Assembly: GCA_903872155.1 (NCBI GenBank)
Contig: CAIQJP010000026.1
Span: forward strand, 1-64,000
Reading direction: 5' to 3'
From: an uncultured Actinomycetes bacterium
GTDB lineage: Bacteria > Actinomycetota > Acidimicrobiia > Acidimicrobiales > Ilumatobacteraceae
DNA: 64,000 bases
Shown: positions 14,996 to 23,803 of the stretch, piece after piece
Position numbering within the stretch: the stretch's first letter is position 1
How the letters are laid out: every line of letters starts with the position of its first letter
Notes under the pieces: model-generated
What the model was told of the DNA's origin: nothing
Databases searched by the model: none
Seen by the model: the letters and a program-made list of their open reading frames with translations, nothing else
Made by a program: the position numbers and the translations under genes

Positions 14996-15676
14996 ATGGC
15001 CGAACGCCCCCGACGCCGAATTCCTGATGCAACTGTTGCGAGATTGCCGATTTATCTTCGGATTCTTCACGACCTCGTCGAAAACGAAACGACTGGTATT
15101 TCATCTGAACAACTTGCCGAACTCGCTGCAGTGAATGCCGCCAAAGTTCGCAAAGATTTGAGTTACCTCGGAAGTTACGGAACCCGTGGCATCGGATATG
15201 AAGTGCGCTATTTGGTTTTCCAGATTGAACGCGAACTGGGTCTGAATCATGAATGGCCCGTCGTGATCGTTGGCGCGGGCAACTTAGGTCAGGCTTTGTC
15301 GGGTTATGGCGGATTTGGTCAAAAGGGATTTCCCGTGGCCGGTGTCGTTGATATCGATCCAGCCAAAATCGGCGGAGTGGTTGGCGGGGTGAGGGTTCGC
15401 CATATTGACGAACTCGCCCAAGTCGTGGCGGCCCGGCAAGTGTCGATTGGTGTTGTGGCCGTGCCTGCTGATGCCGCTCAAGATGCGGCTGAACGTCTGG
15501 TCAAGGCCGGAATTACCAGCATTTTGAACTTTTCGCCCGTTGTTTTGACTCTTCCCTTCGGAATTACGGTCCGAACGGTCGATTTAGCCCTCGAATTACA
15601 GATTTTGAGCTACCACGAGCAGCAACGCCAGACTCGCCAAGCCGCCATTGTGTCGTCCAAGAGCGCCAGCGCGTAG
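14996..15676 (+). CDS. rex: Redox-sensing transcriptional repressor Rex
   Basis: This 226-residue regulator binds DNA when NADH is low and leaves it when NADH rises. The N-terminal winged helix reads IPDATVARLPIYLRIL with SSEQLAELAAVNAAKVRKDLSYLGSYGTRGIGY. The Rossmann domain has VVIVGAGNLGQALSGYGGF and FPVAGVVDIDPAKIG. The C-terminal swap helix ends in ALELQILSYHEQQR. The start at ATG 14996 is fixed by the TAGCGT box. Rex beside hemA, hemC and hemD is a known actinobacterial arrangement, and its usual targets (respiratory genes) are plentiful in this window. Confidence 0.95.
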   Translation: MAERPRRRIPDATVARLPIYLRILHDLVENETTGISSEQLAELAAVNAAKVRKDLSYLGSYGTRGIGYEVRYLVFQIERELGLNHEWPVVIVGAGNLGQALSGYGGFGQKGFPVAGVVDIDPAKIGGVVGGVRVRHIDELAQVVAARQVSIGVVAVPADAAQDAAERLVKAGITSILNFSPVVLTLPFGITVRTVDLALELQILSYHEQQRQTRQAAIVSSKSASA

Positions 15677-15731
15677 TTCAGAAGTCGACCAAGATTCTGT
15701 GTGCATAGGTACCGCAAAAGGTCTCAGGGAA

Positions 15732-15744
15732 TAAGGTAAGAACC
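15732..15744 (+). promoter_or_regulatory. Leaderless-type -10 box for hemA
   Basis: TAAGGT at 15732-15737 lies seven bases before GTG 15745, so hemA can be transcribed independently of rex. Confidence 0.55.
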
Positions 15745-17007
15745 GTGTCGATCGTCGTCTTCGGGGTGAATCACCGTACTGGGCCCCTCGCCCTTCTTGA
15801 GCGGGTCACTATTGCCGACGACGCAATTGCCAAAACAGTGCACAGTTTGATGTCGCGGCCAAACATTCGTGAAGTTGTGGTGTTGTCAACATGCAACCGC
15901 ACCGAGGTGTACGCAGTCGCTGAAAAGTTTCACGGAGCGTATGGAGACCTGCGCGATTTCTTTTGTGACCTCGGCGGATTCTCGGCCGACGAGTTAATTC
16001 CACATGTCTATAGCCAGCACGATGATGCGGCAATCAGTCACCTCTTTGAAGTTGCTTCCGGACTTGATTCAGCAGTGCTCGGCGAAAGTGAAATTCTCGG
16101 ACAGGTTCGTACCGCCTGGGAGCGTTCGCAACGCGAAGGTGGCGCACTGTCAACTTTGAATCTCTTGTTCCGTCACGCGATTGAAACCGGAAAGCGCGCT
16201 CGCACTGAAACTTCAATTGGACGCCACACATCGAGTGTCAGTCATGCCGCTGTCGACATGGCTCGCGAAAGTCTCGGTGCAATTGACGGCTTGACTGTTC
16301 TTGTTGTCGGCGCTGGCGATATGGGTGAAGGTGTCACCGTTGCCTTGGCAGATTCTGGTGTTGGACAAGTACTTGTCACTAATCGCACGATTGCTAAAGC
16401 ACAGGCATTGGCTGATCGAGTTTCAGGTTCGGTTACCGAGTTCTATCGCTTGGCTGAAACACTCAGTGACGCAGATGTAGTTGTGACTTGTACTGGTGCA
16501 GGTTCAACAGTGATTGACGCCGGCATGGTGAAGAACGCGATGTCGCAACGGGCGAATCGTCCGTTATTCATTGTTGACATTGCTGTTCCGCGCGACGTTG
16601 ATTCTGATGTGGCCCATATTGATGGCGTCACTTTGCTCGATCTCGACAACCTGCGCGATTGGGCAGCCCGCGGTCAAGCGCAGCGAGCGACTGAAGCACT
16701 CGCTGTTCGTGACATCATCGTGCAAGAGATTGAACGATTCAATATGGAGACAACGGCGCGTCAGGCTGCTCCACTTGTTGCTCAATTGCACGAACGCGCC
16801 GAAGCAGTGCGTGCCGCTGAAATTGATCGTCAACACAAGAAACTGTCATCTCTCACACCAGAGCAACAAGATGCAGTTGATGCGGTCACTAAGGGAATCG
16901 TGGCCAAGTTGTTGCACGACATGTCGGTGCGGCTGAAAGACGATGCTGGCACTCCACGTGGCGAGCGCAATTCTGCGGCCGTTCGCGATCTCTTCGACCT
17001 TTCATAA
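15745..17007 (+). CDS. hemA: Glutamyl-tRNA reductase
   Basis: This 420-residue enzyme reduces glutamyl-tRNA to glutamate-1-semialdehyde, the first committed step of tetrapyrrole synthesis by the C5 route. The catalytic cysteine lies in VVLSTCNRTEVYAVAEKFHG (about residue 50). Other motifs are ESEILGQVRTAWERS, the NADPH-binding VLVVGAGDMGEGV and DIAVPRDVD. The C-terminal dimerisation helix contains LTPEQQDAVDAVTKGIVAKLLHD. hemC, hemD, hemB and hemL follow on the same strand, so the whole route from Glu-tRNA to uroporphyrinogen III is encoded here. Confidence 0.96.
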   Translation: MSIVVFGVNHRTGPLALLERVTIADDAIAKTVHSLMSRPNIREVVVLSTCNRTEVYAVAEKFHGAYGDLRDFFCDLGGFSADELIPHVYSQHDDAAISHLFEVASGLDSAVLGESEILGQVRTAWERSQREGGALSTLNLLFRHAIETGKRARTETSIGRHTSSVSHAAVDMARESLGAIDGLTVLVVGAGDMGEGVTVALADSGVGQVLVTNRTIAKAQALADRVSGSVTEFYRLAETLSDADVVVTCTGAGSTVIDAGMVKNAMSQRANRPLFIVDIAVPRDVDSDVAHIDGVTLLDLDNLRDWAARGQAQRATEALAVRDIIVQEIERFNMETTARQAAPLVAQLHERAEAVRAAEIDRQHKKLSSLTPEQQDAVDAVTKGIVAKLLHDMSVRLKDDAGTPRGERNSAAVRDLFDLS

Positions 17008-17023
17008 TGATCGCAGTGACACG

Positions 17024-17905
17024 ATGAGCGTGCTTCGTATTGCGACTCGTAGTTCGGCACAGGCTCGCACGCAAGCATCGGCTATCGCTCAATTACTTGA
17101 AGCCACACACAACGGTTTAACTGTTGAACTCGTTTTTGTTGATACCACTGGTGATCAAAAACAAGATGTTCCTTTGCACACCATCGGCGGTCAGGGTGTC
17201 TTCGTTAAAGAAGTTCAAGCCGCGGTCCTCGCTGGTCGAGCTGATATCGCAGTTCATAGTGCGAAGGACCTTCCCTCAACACCCGCTGACGGTTTGTGTA
17301 TTGGGGCCTTTGGCCAGCGCCGTGATCCGCGTGATGTATTAGTAGGCCGTTCGCTGGCCGACTTAGCCCAAGGAGCAACGATCGCGACCGGCTCGGTACG
17401 TCGCCGCGCCCAATTATCGGCGGTACGCCCCGACCTTCAATTTGTTGAGTTACGTGGCAACATCCCCACGCGTCTTGAGAAAATTCCGACCGATGGATCG
17501 ATCGTGATGGCTGCCGCTGCACTCGAGATTTTGGGCTGGACTGAACGTGTCAACGAATACATCGCAGTTGATGTGATGGTCCCAGCAGTTGGCCAGGGTT
17601 GCGTGGCAATTGAGTGCCGCATGGATGACGATCACACGCGAAATTTCTTGGCGGCAATTGACGATGCGCCATCGCGTCAAGCAGTTGAACATGAGCGAGC
17701 GTTTCTTGCCGAACTTGGAAGTGGATGTTCATTACCAGTTGGCGCGTACGACGATGGTGAGAAAATGTTGGTGTACTTGGCATCTGACGATGGAACGAAG
17801 CATTACTTCGCCACAGTGCCAACTGGTCGAACCGCGTCACATGAGGAATTACTTGTCGCGGCACGAAGTGCGGCACAAGTTGCCCGAGACGCTGTCGCCG
17901 GCTGA
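17024..17905 (+). CDS. hemC: Hydroxymethylbilane synthase
   Basis: This 293-residue enzyme joins four porphobilinogens into hydroxymethylbilane. Motifs include RIATRSSAQARTQA, TTGDQKQDVPLHTIGGQGVFVKE, AVHSAKDLPS, GSVRRRAQL and LRGNIPTRLEK. The dipyrromethane-cofactor cysteine lies in ELGSGCSLPVGAY. ATG 17024 is chosen by similarity, 16 bases after the hemA stop; the longer open frame upstream is inside hemA. Transcription with hemA is likely. Confidence 0.95.
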   Translation: MSVLRIATRSSAQARTQASAIAQLLEATHNGLTVELVFVDTTGDQKQDVPLHTIGGQGVFVKEVQAAVLAGRADIAVHSAKDLPSTPADGLCIGAFGQRRDPRDVLVGRSLADLAQGATIATGSVRRRAQLSAVRPDLQFVELRGNIPTRLEKIPTDGSIVMAAAALEILGWTERVNEYIAVDVMVPAVGQGCVAIECRMDDDHTRNFLAAIDDAPSRQAVEHERAFLAELGSGCSLPVGAYDDGEKMLVYLASDDGTKHYFATVPTGRTASHEELLVAARSAAQVARDAVAG

Positions 17906-17908
17906 GAT

Positions 17909-18646
17909 ATGACGACTGACTTGCCCACGCTTGCTGGTCGCACCATCATCGTGACGCGCGCCGCCGAGCGGGCAGGCGGCTTAACTTCTTTGTTGATCGA
18001 TGCAGGCGCGACGGTTCTCGAGATTCCAGTCACCACAACAGTTGATGCACGAGACGCTGGCATCGCATTACAAGAAGCGATTGACAACATCGAGCGATAT
18101 GACTGGGTAGTTGTGACATCGCCCGAGGGTGCGCATCGATTTCGCGAAGCAGCATCTCGTATCCACTCTTCACAACAACATTTCAAAATTGCTGCTGTTG
18201 GCACTGCAACAGCTGACGCAGTTGGCGGAGCCGACTTAGTGCCTCAAGTACAAACTGGTCGGTCGCTTGGTGAAAGTTTCCCTTCTGGTTCGGGACGAGT
18301 TCTATTAGCAGTTGCCGAATCGGCTGGCACCGATTTTGAAATTGCAGCGCGCGGAAAAGGGTGGACTATCGATCGAGTGACCACGTATCGAACTGTTCCC
18401 GTCACCCCTTCCGTAGACCGAAGTACTGATATTTCTCACGCCGACGCCATCACCTTTGCGTCGGCCTCGTCGGTCCATGCTTGGCACGAAGTTTTCGGTA
18501 TCACCATGCCCAAAGTTGTAGTCGCCATGGGTCCGATGACCGCACATGCGCTCAATGAATTGGGTCTCGAGAATGTGGTTGTGGCTTCTGAGCAGACTTT
18601 GACGGGCCTTGTCAACGCGACGGCTCAGGCACTGGAGAGTCGTTAA
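17909..18646 (+). CDS. hemD: Uroporphyrinogen-III synthase
   Basis: This 245-residue protein starts three bases after hemC and has the loose two-domain pattern of HemD: LAGRTIIVTRAAERAGGLTSLLIDAGATVLEIPV at the start, YDWVVVTSPEGAHRF, and a second half with ADAITFASASSVHAWHEVFG and VVAMGPMTAHALNELG. It cyclises hydroxymethylbilane with inversion of ring D. HemD sequences diverge strongly, so the call leans on these motifs and on its position. Confidence 0.9.
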   Translation: MTTDLPTLAGRTIIVTRAAERAGGLTSLLIDAGATVLEIPVTTTVDARDAGIALQEAIDNIERYDWVVVTSPEGAHRFREAASRIHSSQQHFKIAAVGTATADAVGGADLVPQVQTGRSLGESFPSGSGRVLLAVAESAGTDFEIAARGKGWTIDRVTTYRTVPVTPSVDRSTDISHADAITFASASSVHAWHEVFGITMPKVVVAMGPMTAHALNELGLENVVVASEQTLTGLVNATAQALESR

Positions 18647-18660
18647 GCACCGACCGACCG

Positions 18661-18672
18661 TAGGCTGGGGAT
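18661..18672 (+). promoter_or_regulatory. Leaderless-type -10 box for hemB
   Basis: TAGGCT at 18661-18666 lies six bases before ATG 18673, giving hemB and hemL a possible separate promoter. Confidence 0.5.
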
Positions 18673-19662
18673 ATGTCCGCACGCTTCCCCGTGTCACGTC
18701 CGCGTCGTTTGCGCCGCACCCAGGCTTTGCGCGATCTCGTCGCTGAGACACGCCTTGATGTCAATGATCTCGTTGCTCCATTGTTTGTGCGCGAAGGAAT
18801 TGATTCACCCATTCCGATTACATCGCTGCCAGGTGTTGTGCAACATTCGCGAGTCAGTTTGCGAGAAGAAGTGCGACAACTTGCTGATCTCGGAATTAAG
18901 TCAGTCATCTTGTTTGGCATTCCCGCCAAGAAAGACGACATCGGATCTGGAGCATTTGATCCAAATGGTGTTGTGCAAGTTGCACTGAATGATTTACGTT
19001 CCGATCTCGGCGACCGCGTTGTGTTGATGTCGGACTTGTGTGTTGATGAATACACCAGTCATGGACACTGCGGAATTCTTGATGGACATGGGTCTGTCGA
19101 CAATGACAAGACACTTGAGATTTACGCCAAGGCAGCCATCGCTCAAGCCAACGCAGGTGCGCACATCGTGGCACCGAGCGGAATGATGGACGGACAAGTC
19201 GGCGTTATTCGTAGCGCACTCGACGGTGCTGGACATACCGAAACGTCAATTCTTGCGTACTCGGCAAAATATGCCTCAGGTCTCTATGGCCCGTTCCGTG
19301 ATGCAGTTGATGTGCAAATCGTTGGTGGTGGAGACCGTAAGGGCTATCAACAGGATTGGCGCAACGCGCGCGAGGCTCTCACCGAAGTAGAAGCCGATAT
19401 TGAACAAGGCGCCGACATGGTGATGGTTAAGCCAGCACTGGCATATCTCGACGTCATTGCCGCGGTTCGTTCAATCGTGAATGTTCCTGTTGCTGCGTAT
19501 CACGTGAGTGGCGAATACTCAATGATTAAGGCAGCAAGCGCAAATGGTTGGATCGATCACGATGTCGTGGCGACCGAACATCTCACTGCAATTAAGCGTG
19601 CTGGCGCTGACATTATTTTGACGTACTTGGCACGCTGGTATGCCGAATTAGCGAACGGCTGA
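18673..19662 (+). CDS. hemB: Delta-aminolevulinic acid dehydratase
   Basis: This 329-residue enzyme condenses two 5-aminolevulinates to porphobilinogen. Motifs are RPRRLRRTQALRDLVAET at the start, the metal-binding stretch SDLCVDEYTSHGHCG, APSGMMDGQVG, the Schiff-base lysine region ILAYSAKYASGLYGPFRDA and VKPALAYLD. The metal site keeps Cys at the first and third positions but has Asp at the second, compared with the three-Cys form in E. coli; this mixed set is also my recollection for other actinobacteria. hemL follows five bases after its stop. Confidence 0.96.
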   Translation: MSARFPVSRPRRLRRTQALRDLVAETRLDVNDLVAPLFVREGIDSPIPITSLPGVVQHSRVSLREEVRQLADLGIKSVILFGIPAKKDDIGSGAFDPNGVVQVALNDLRSDLGDRVVLMSDLCVDEYTSHGHCGILDGHGSVDNDKTLEIYAKAAIAQANAGAHIVAPSGMMDGQVGVIRSALDGAGHTETSILAYSAKYASGLYGPFRDAVDVQIVGGGDRKGYQQDWRNAREALTEVEADIEQGADMVMVKPALAYLDVIAAVRSIVNVPVAAYHVSGEYSMIKAASANGWIDHDVVATEHLTAIKRAGADIILTYLARWYAELANG

Positions 19663-19667
19663 AACTC

Positions 19668-21035
19668 ATGACAACTCAACAAGCGTCAGTCATTCCTTAT
19701 TGCGATGCCACGGCATGCGTTGCAGCTGGGTGCAATCCGATCGTATGTACCGGTGCCGGAACACCGTCAAACAAAGAAGTATTCGAGCGTTCAACCCGCG
19801 TGATTCCTGGTGGAGTGAATTCATCGATTCGCGCATTTAGAGCAGTAGGCGGTTCACCTTATGTTGTTGCTCGTGGTGCGGGTGCGCACGTGTATGACGT
19901 TGAAGGAAAGCAGTACGTCGATTTAGTGCAAAGTTATGGCGCAGTCATCTTGGGCCATGCCCACCCATCGATTACTTCAGCGTTGCGTGATGCTGCTCCC
20001 GACGGAACGTCTTTTGGTGCGCCAACACCTCGTGAAATGAAATTGGCTGAAGCAATTAGTGAGCGTGTGCCGTCATGTGAGCGTGTTCGGTTCATGAACT
20101 CGGGCACCGAAGCAACATCGACTGTTGTTCGATTGGCTCGTGGTCTGACTGGTCGTTCAAAAGTCATCATCTTTGATGGCAACTTTCATGGTGCTACTGA
20201 CGCGTTGTTGGCCGCTGGCGGAAGTGGTGTTGCAACACTTGGATTGCCTGGCACTGCCGGCGTTCCCCCTGAAGCGGTTGCGAACACCATCGTTGCTCCT
20301 TACAACGTTGTTCCTGAAATAGATGACACTGTTGCGTGCGTCATTGTTGAAGCAGTTGCGGCAAATATGGGCGTGGTTGCGCCGGCGCCTGGATTTCTCG
20401 AAGGCCTACGGGCAGCATGCGATCGCGTTGGCGCACTTCTGGTGTTTGACGAGGTCATCACTGGGTTCCGTTTAGGCACCGATGGTGCTCAAGGTCGATT
20501 CAATGTGAAGCCCGACCTCACGTGCTTTGGCAAAGTGATTGGTGGTGGATTGCCGATTGGTGCTGTTGGTGGCCGACGCGATGTCATGGAGAATCTCACG
20601 CCGCTCGGCAAAGTTTTCCACGCCGGAACTTTGGCAGGAAACCCAATGGCAACCGCAGCAGGTTTAGCGGCTTTGAGCGAACTCACGCCCGACGTCTATA
20701 CCGAACTTGAAACGCGCGCCACACGACTCGCCAGTCTGATTGCTGATGCCACAAGTGCAGCGGGCTTACCAGTCACCACATCGCGTGTCGGCACATTGGT
20801 TGGTATCTATTTAGGTAATGCACTTGGTGGTTCACGGTTGCCCATCAATTTTGATGAAGCCAAGCAAACCGATGAAGCGTTATATGCACGGCTCTTTCAC
20901 TCATTGTTAAACGAAGGAGTTGCGATGGCGCCAGGTGCCTATGAAGCAATCTTCGTTGGGCTCGGCCATACCGACGTCGTGATGAATGATTTGGCGGAGC
21001 GTTTCCATCGAGCTGCCCGCGCAGTGACTGCCTGA
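19668..21035 (+). CDS. hemL: Glutamate-1-semialdehyde 2,1-aminomutase with Cys-ladder extension
   Basis: This 455-residue PLP enzyme converts glutamate-1-semialdehyde to 5-aminolevulinate. The core starts at SNKEVFERSTRVIPGGVNSSIRAF and includes MNSGTEATSTVVRLARG, FDGNFHGATDALL, LLVFDEVITGFR and the PLP lysine in LTCFGKVIGGGLPIGAVGG. Ahead of it is an extension of about 33 residues with cysteines at 12, 17, 22 and 27, exactly five residues apart. ATG 19668 directly follows hemB, and no other start precedes the conserved core, so the extension is probably real. It may bind a metal, cluster or heme, which is inference. Confidence 0.94.
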   Translation: MTTQQASVIPYCDATACVAAGCNPIVCTGAGTPSNKEVFERSTRVIPGGVNSSIRAFRAVGGSPYVVARGAGAHVYDVEGKQYVDLVQSYGAVILGHAHPSITSALRDAAPDGTSFGAPTPREMKLAEAISERVPSCERVRFMNSGTEATSTVVRLARGLTGRSKVIIFDGNFHGATDALLAAGGSGVATLGLPGTAGVPPEAVANTIVAPYNVVPEIDDTVACVIVEAVAANMGVVAPAPGFLEGLRAACDRVGALLVFDEVITGFRLGTDGAQGRFNVKPDLTCFGKVIGGGLPIGAVGGRRDVMENLTPLGKVFHAGTLAGNPMATAAGLAALSELTPDVYTELETRATRLASLIADATSAAGLPVTTSRVGTLVGIYLGNALGGSRLPINFDEAKQTDEALYARLFHSLLNEGVAMAPGAYEAIFVGLGHTDVVMNDLAERFHRAARAVTA

Positions 21036-21040
21036 AGCCG

Positions 21041-21052
21041 TACGATCAGAGG
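21041..21052 (+). promoter_or_regulatory. Leaderless-type -10 box for the putative lipoprotein
   Basis: TACGAT at 21041-21046 lies six bases before GTG 21053, starting six bases after the hemL stop. Confidence 0.5.
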
Positions 21053-21649
21053 GTGCGACAGTTTCTCAGTTGGCGATATTGGGCCGCGTTAGGTGTGCTC
21101 TTTGCGATGACTGCATTGTTGTGGGCATGTCAAGGTGGCAGTAGTTCAACCGCCGTTTTGCAGAATGCCAGTTCACGACGCATTGACTTGATTGCTCAAA
21201 CATCAACGATACGTTCTGATGGAACTTGGTCGGTATCAGGTGGTATGACTCACGGTGATGCAACGGCAGTTCTGCAAGACGGACGAGTATTGACATTGGC
21301 CGACGGCACGCTGGCTGAATCATCATGTTTGTTTCCTGATGCATTGAATGCCTGCGTGTTATTGGCTGACACTCTTGGCGATGGAGTGGTGTGGTTTGCT
21401 TTGGTCGCCGCGCCAGCAGAAGGAACCACCGAACTTGAATTGCCGGCCATTGAAACGTTGCTCGACGGCGTGACCTATGCGCAACTCACGAATGGTTGGG
21501 AAGTTCCGTTGCTCGACAAAGTCGTACGACGCTGCAAAGAAGAAACTCCAAACCTCACGGCATTCGTACAAAAATTTGCCGATCGACATGTCACGATTGT
21601 TGATCTTGCGCAGTCGCAAGTTTCAGCAGTGCGTTGTATCGGCCAATAA
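21053..21649 (+). CDS. Putative lipoprotein of unknown function
   Basis: This 198-residue protein begins with a hydrophobic segment (YWAALGVLFAMTALLWAC) ending in a cysteine that resembles a lipobox, though Trp at -2 is unusual. The rest is soluble, with no recognised domain; a Gly/Asp-rich region (DGRVLTLADGTLAESSCLF) and four further cysteines suggest possible disulfides outside the membrane. It follows hemL and is convergent with the flavoprotein gene. Function unknown. Confidence 0.65.
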   Translation: MRQFLSWRYWAALGVLFAMTALLWACQGGSSSTAVLQNASSRRIDLIAQTSTIRSDGTWSVSGGMTHGDATAVLQDGRVLTLADGTLAESSCLFPDALNACVLLADTLGDGVVWFALVAAPAEGTTELELPAIETLLDGVTYAQLTNGWEVPLLDKVVRRCKEETPNLTAFVQKFADRHVTIVDLAQSQVSAVRCIGQ

Positions 21650-21661
21650 ATACAGTATTAA

Positions 21662-22909
21662 CTACGCGTTTGGTGCAAGTCGCACTATTGCCGCGGCTGC
21701 TTTGTATGCGGCTTCTGCCGGACCAATTTCGTCGGGGCGAAGCAAGTTAGCCATGATGCGCAGCACCCATTCCATGAGAGTGCGACTATTCATTCCGACG
21801 CGTGATAGTTCACGCATGATGGCTGGTCGACCGATGATGCGTGCGAACAAACGGGCTACTTTGAAGTACTGACCGTATTCATCGTCAATCATGGTTTGAT
21901 AGCGCTGCAATGCAGTCGGATCATTGTTGCGAATTGCTTCAGTCAAAACTTGAGCAGCCATGCGCGCAGTCTCATACGCATAGTCGATACCTTCGCCGTT
22001 AAATGGATTCACACTGCCGGCTGCATCGCCCACGACGAGATAGGTCGGTCCAGACTTTGGTCCAACTGAACCACCCATAGGTATGCGGCCTGATGTTGCC
22101 TTACCAGTTGGTTGATCAGGATTGATTTCCCAACGATCCGCAATCATGTGTGCGTACTCATTTAACAAGTGCGTGGTGTTGACACTCTTGAAGTCACGAA
22201 ACGTTGATAACAAACCAACACCAATGTTCACAGTGCCATCGCCAACCGGAAAGATCCACCCGTAGCCAGGCATGGGGTTTCCTTGACGATCTTTCACATC
22301 AAGTGCTGACTCAATCCAGGGTTCGGCATGTCGAGGAGTTTCCCAGTACGTGCGAATTGCAGTTCCGTATGGCCATTCTTTTGTGCGGAATGTTCCGAGC
22401 GATCTACCGAATCGACTATTGGCACCATCGGCGACAATCACATAGCGCGCCGTGATATCAAAAGGAGCTTCGGAATCTTTTGCTTGGACTGTTGCACCGC
22501 GAACAAATCCGCGTTCAAGAACTGGCGCAAGTGCTTCGTGTCCTTCTAACAACTTTGCACCGGCAGCAACGGCATTGCGCACGACCATCGTGTCGAGTTC
22601 GCGACGACGCACGACATAACCGTGCTGTGGGTACATCGGATGTGAGGGCCAGTGCAATTCAATTGCTTTTCCATGACCCGTGGCGCGTAGTCCGTCATAA
22701 CGATGGAATTGCGCCAACTGGTCGCCAAGTCCCATGTCATTGATTTGCTTCACGGCTCGCGGCGTGAGGCCATCTCCGCAGGTCTTTTCGCGAGGAAAGA
22801 CTTTCTTGTCAACCATGACGACATCGAGGCCTTCTGCGGCAAGCCAATATCCAGCGGCCGCGCCAGCAGGGCCAGCTCCGATGATCAGTACGTCGTGATG
22901 GTTGCTCAT
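21662..22909 (-). CDS. Geranylgeranyl reductase family FAD-dependent oxidoreductase
   Basis: This 415-residue flavoprotein has the N-terminal dinucleotide fold VLIIGAGPAGAAAGYWLAAEGLDVVMVDKK followed by FPREKTCGDGLTPRAV, the signature of the geranylgeranyl reductase group. GDAAGSVNPFNGEGIDYA is the second FAD motif. Members saturate isoprenoid chains, including the side chain of menaquinone (MenJ) or lipids. Its place beside a cytochrome c gene and near respiratory operons fits a quinone-modifying role, but this is inference. Confidence 0.87.
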   Translation of the reverse strand: MSNHHDVLIIGAGPAGAAAGYWLAAEGLDVVMVDKKVFPREKTCGDGLTPRAVKQINDMGLGDQLAQFHRYDGLRATGHGKAIELHWPSHPMYPQHGYVVRRRELDTMVVRNAVAAGAKLLEGHEALAPVLERGFVRGATVQAKDSEAPFDITARYVIVADGANSRFGRSLGTFRTKEWPYGTAIRTYWETPRHAEPWIESALDVKDRQGNPMPGYGWIFPVGDGTVNIGVGLLSTFRDFKSVNTTHLLNEYAHMIADRWEINPDQPTGKATSGRIPMGGSVGPKSGPTYLVVGDAAGSVNPFNGEGIDYAYETARMAAQVLTEAIRNNDPTALQRYQTMIDDEYGQYFKVARLFARIIGRPAIMRELSRVGMNSRTLMEWVLRIMANLLRPDEIGPAEAAYKAAAAIVRLAPNA

Positions 22910-22993
22910 GGTGTCAGGGTCATCGCCGATTGACGGTTCTGCCCGTGGTCAAGCTGGATGAGTGACAGACCTCGAAAGGCCGATCAACTCAAC

Positions 22994-23803
22994 TCAGCCG
23001 GCGGCCATGATTTCGGCGCCAGCGGTGGTTCCAAGTCGTGGTGCGGTTCCGATCTTCAGCTCAGGGCTGTCGAAAGTCATGGTTCCACCTTCAAGACCAG
23101 CGAAGATTGCACTGGTTGGGGCACACCATTTTTCGTACTCTGCGGCCCACTCACCAGCGGCATCAGCACCTGAAATGTCATAACGAATATGGCAAACCAA
23201 TCCCAAAATCTGTGCTTCGGTCATCGCTCCGCCATTTTTGGCACCCTGAGCGGGCATCGCACTGCCGTTGTACGAACGGGGGTAATGGGCTCCGCCTTCG
23301 CGGTTGGGGTCGCCGTAACTGGCAACTCCGGCGGCTTCAAAGGCTTCGGTGCCGTTGTAGACCCAGTTCAACATGTCTTCGATGTGCGGGAAAGTCTTGA
23401 GAACTTCGCCGCCCTTCAGTACTCGACCGGCTCCACCAGCACCGTCGGCACCATGACAACTGGCGCAGGCGCCATAGTTCGCAATTCCGATTGCGACTGG
23501 TCCACTGGCTTCGGCCTTTTGGGGCTGCAAACCACGGACATACATGAACAAGAAAATGGGCATGAGGGCCAAAGTGGCCATCGCCCATGACGGGATGCGG
23601 CCACGGGTCTTGGCAGCCTTGATATAGGCAGGATCGGGCTTTGAAACTGCAGCTTTTGCTGGGGTTTCTGCAACAACCTTCGCTACCGGGGCAGCGGCAG
23701 TGGTTGCCGGCGTCGACGCAGCAGCCTCGCTTGAGGATGCGTCTCCACCCGCAGCTTTACGCTCGCGGGAACGCTTCAATAGGTGCTCGGGAATCTCGGT
23801 CAC
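22994..23803 (-). CDS. Membrane-anchored monoheme cytochrome c
   Basis: This 269-residue protein has an Ala-rich cytoplasmic N terminus, one membrane helix (about 71-91, IPSWAMATLALMPIFLFMYV) and an external cytochrome domain with one heme site, C113-A-S-C116-H117. A Met-containing stretch (NGSAMPAQG) is a candidate sixth ligand. GTG 23803 has AAAGGA seven bases upstream. The first residues, TEIPEHLLKRSRERK, are nearly the same as the start of the bc subunit IV protein at 25957. It diverges from the bc operon and probably carries electrons from that complex. Confidence 0.85.
   Translation of the reverse strand: MTEIPEHLLKRSRERKAAGGDASSSEAAASTPATTAAAPVAKVVAETPAKAAVSKPDPAYIKAAKTRGRIPSWAMATLALMPIFLFMYVRGLQPQKAEASGPVAIGIANYGACASCHGADGAGGAGRVLKGGEVLKTFPHIEDMLNWVYNGTEAFEAAGVASYGDPNREGGAHYPRSYNGSAMPAQGAKNGGAMTEAQILGLVCHIRYDISGADAAGEWAAEYEKWCAPTSAIFAGLEGGTMTFDSPELKIGTAPRLGTTAGAEIMAAG

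Noticed and set aside
18673-19662. Loss of a zinc cysteine in HemB as a defect
   Set aside because: The Cys-x-Asp form is, to my recollection, usual in actinobacterial HemB and does not imply inactivity.
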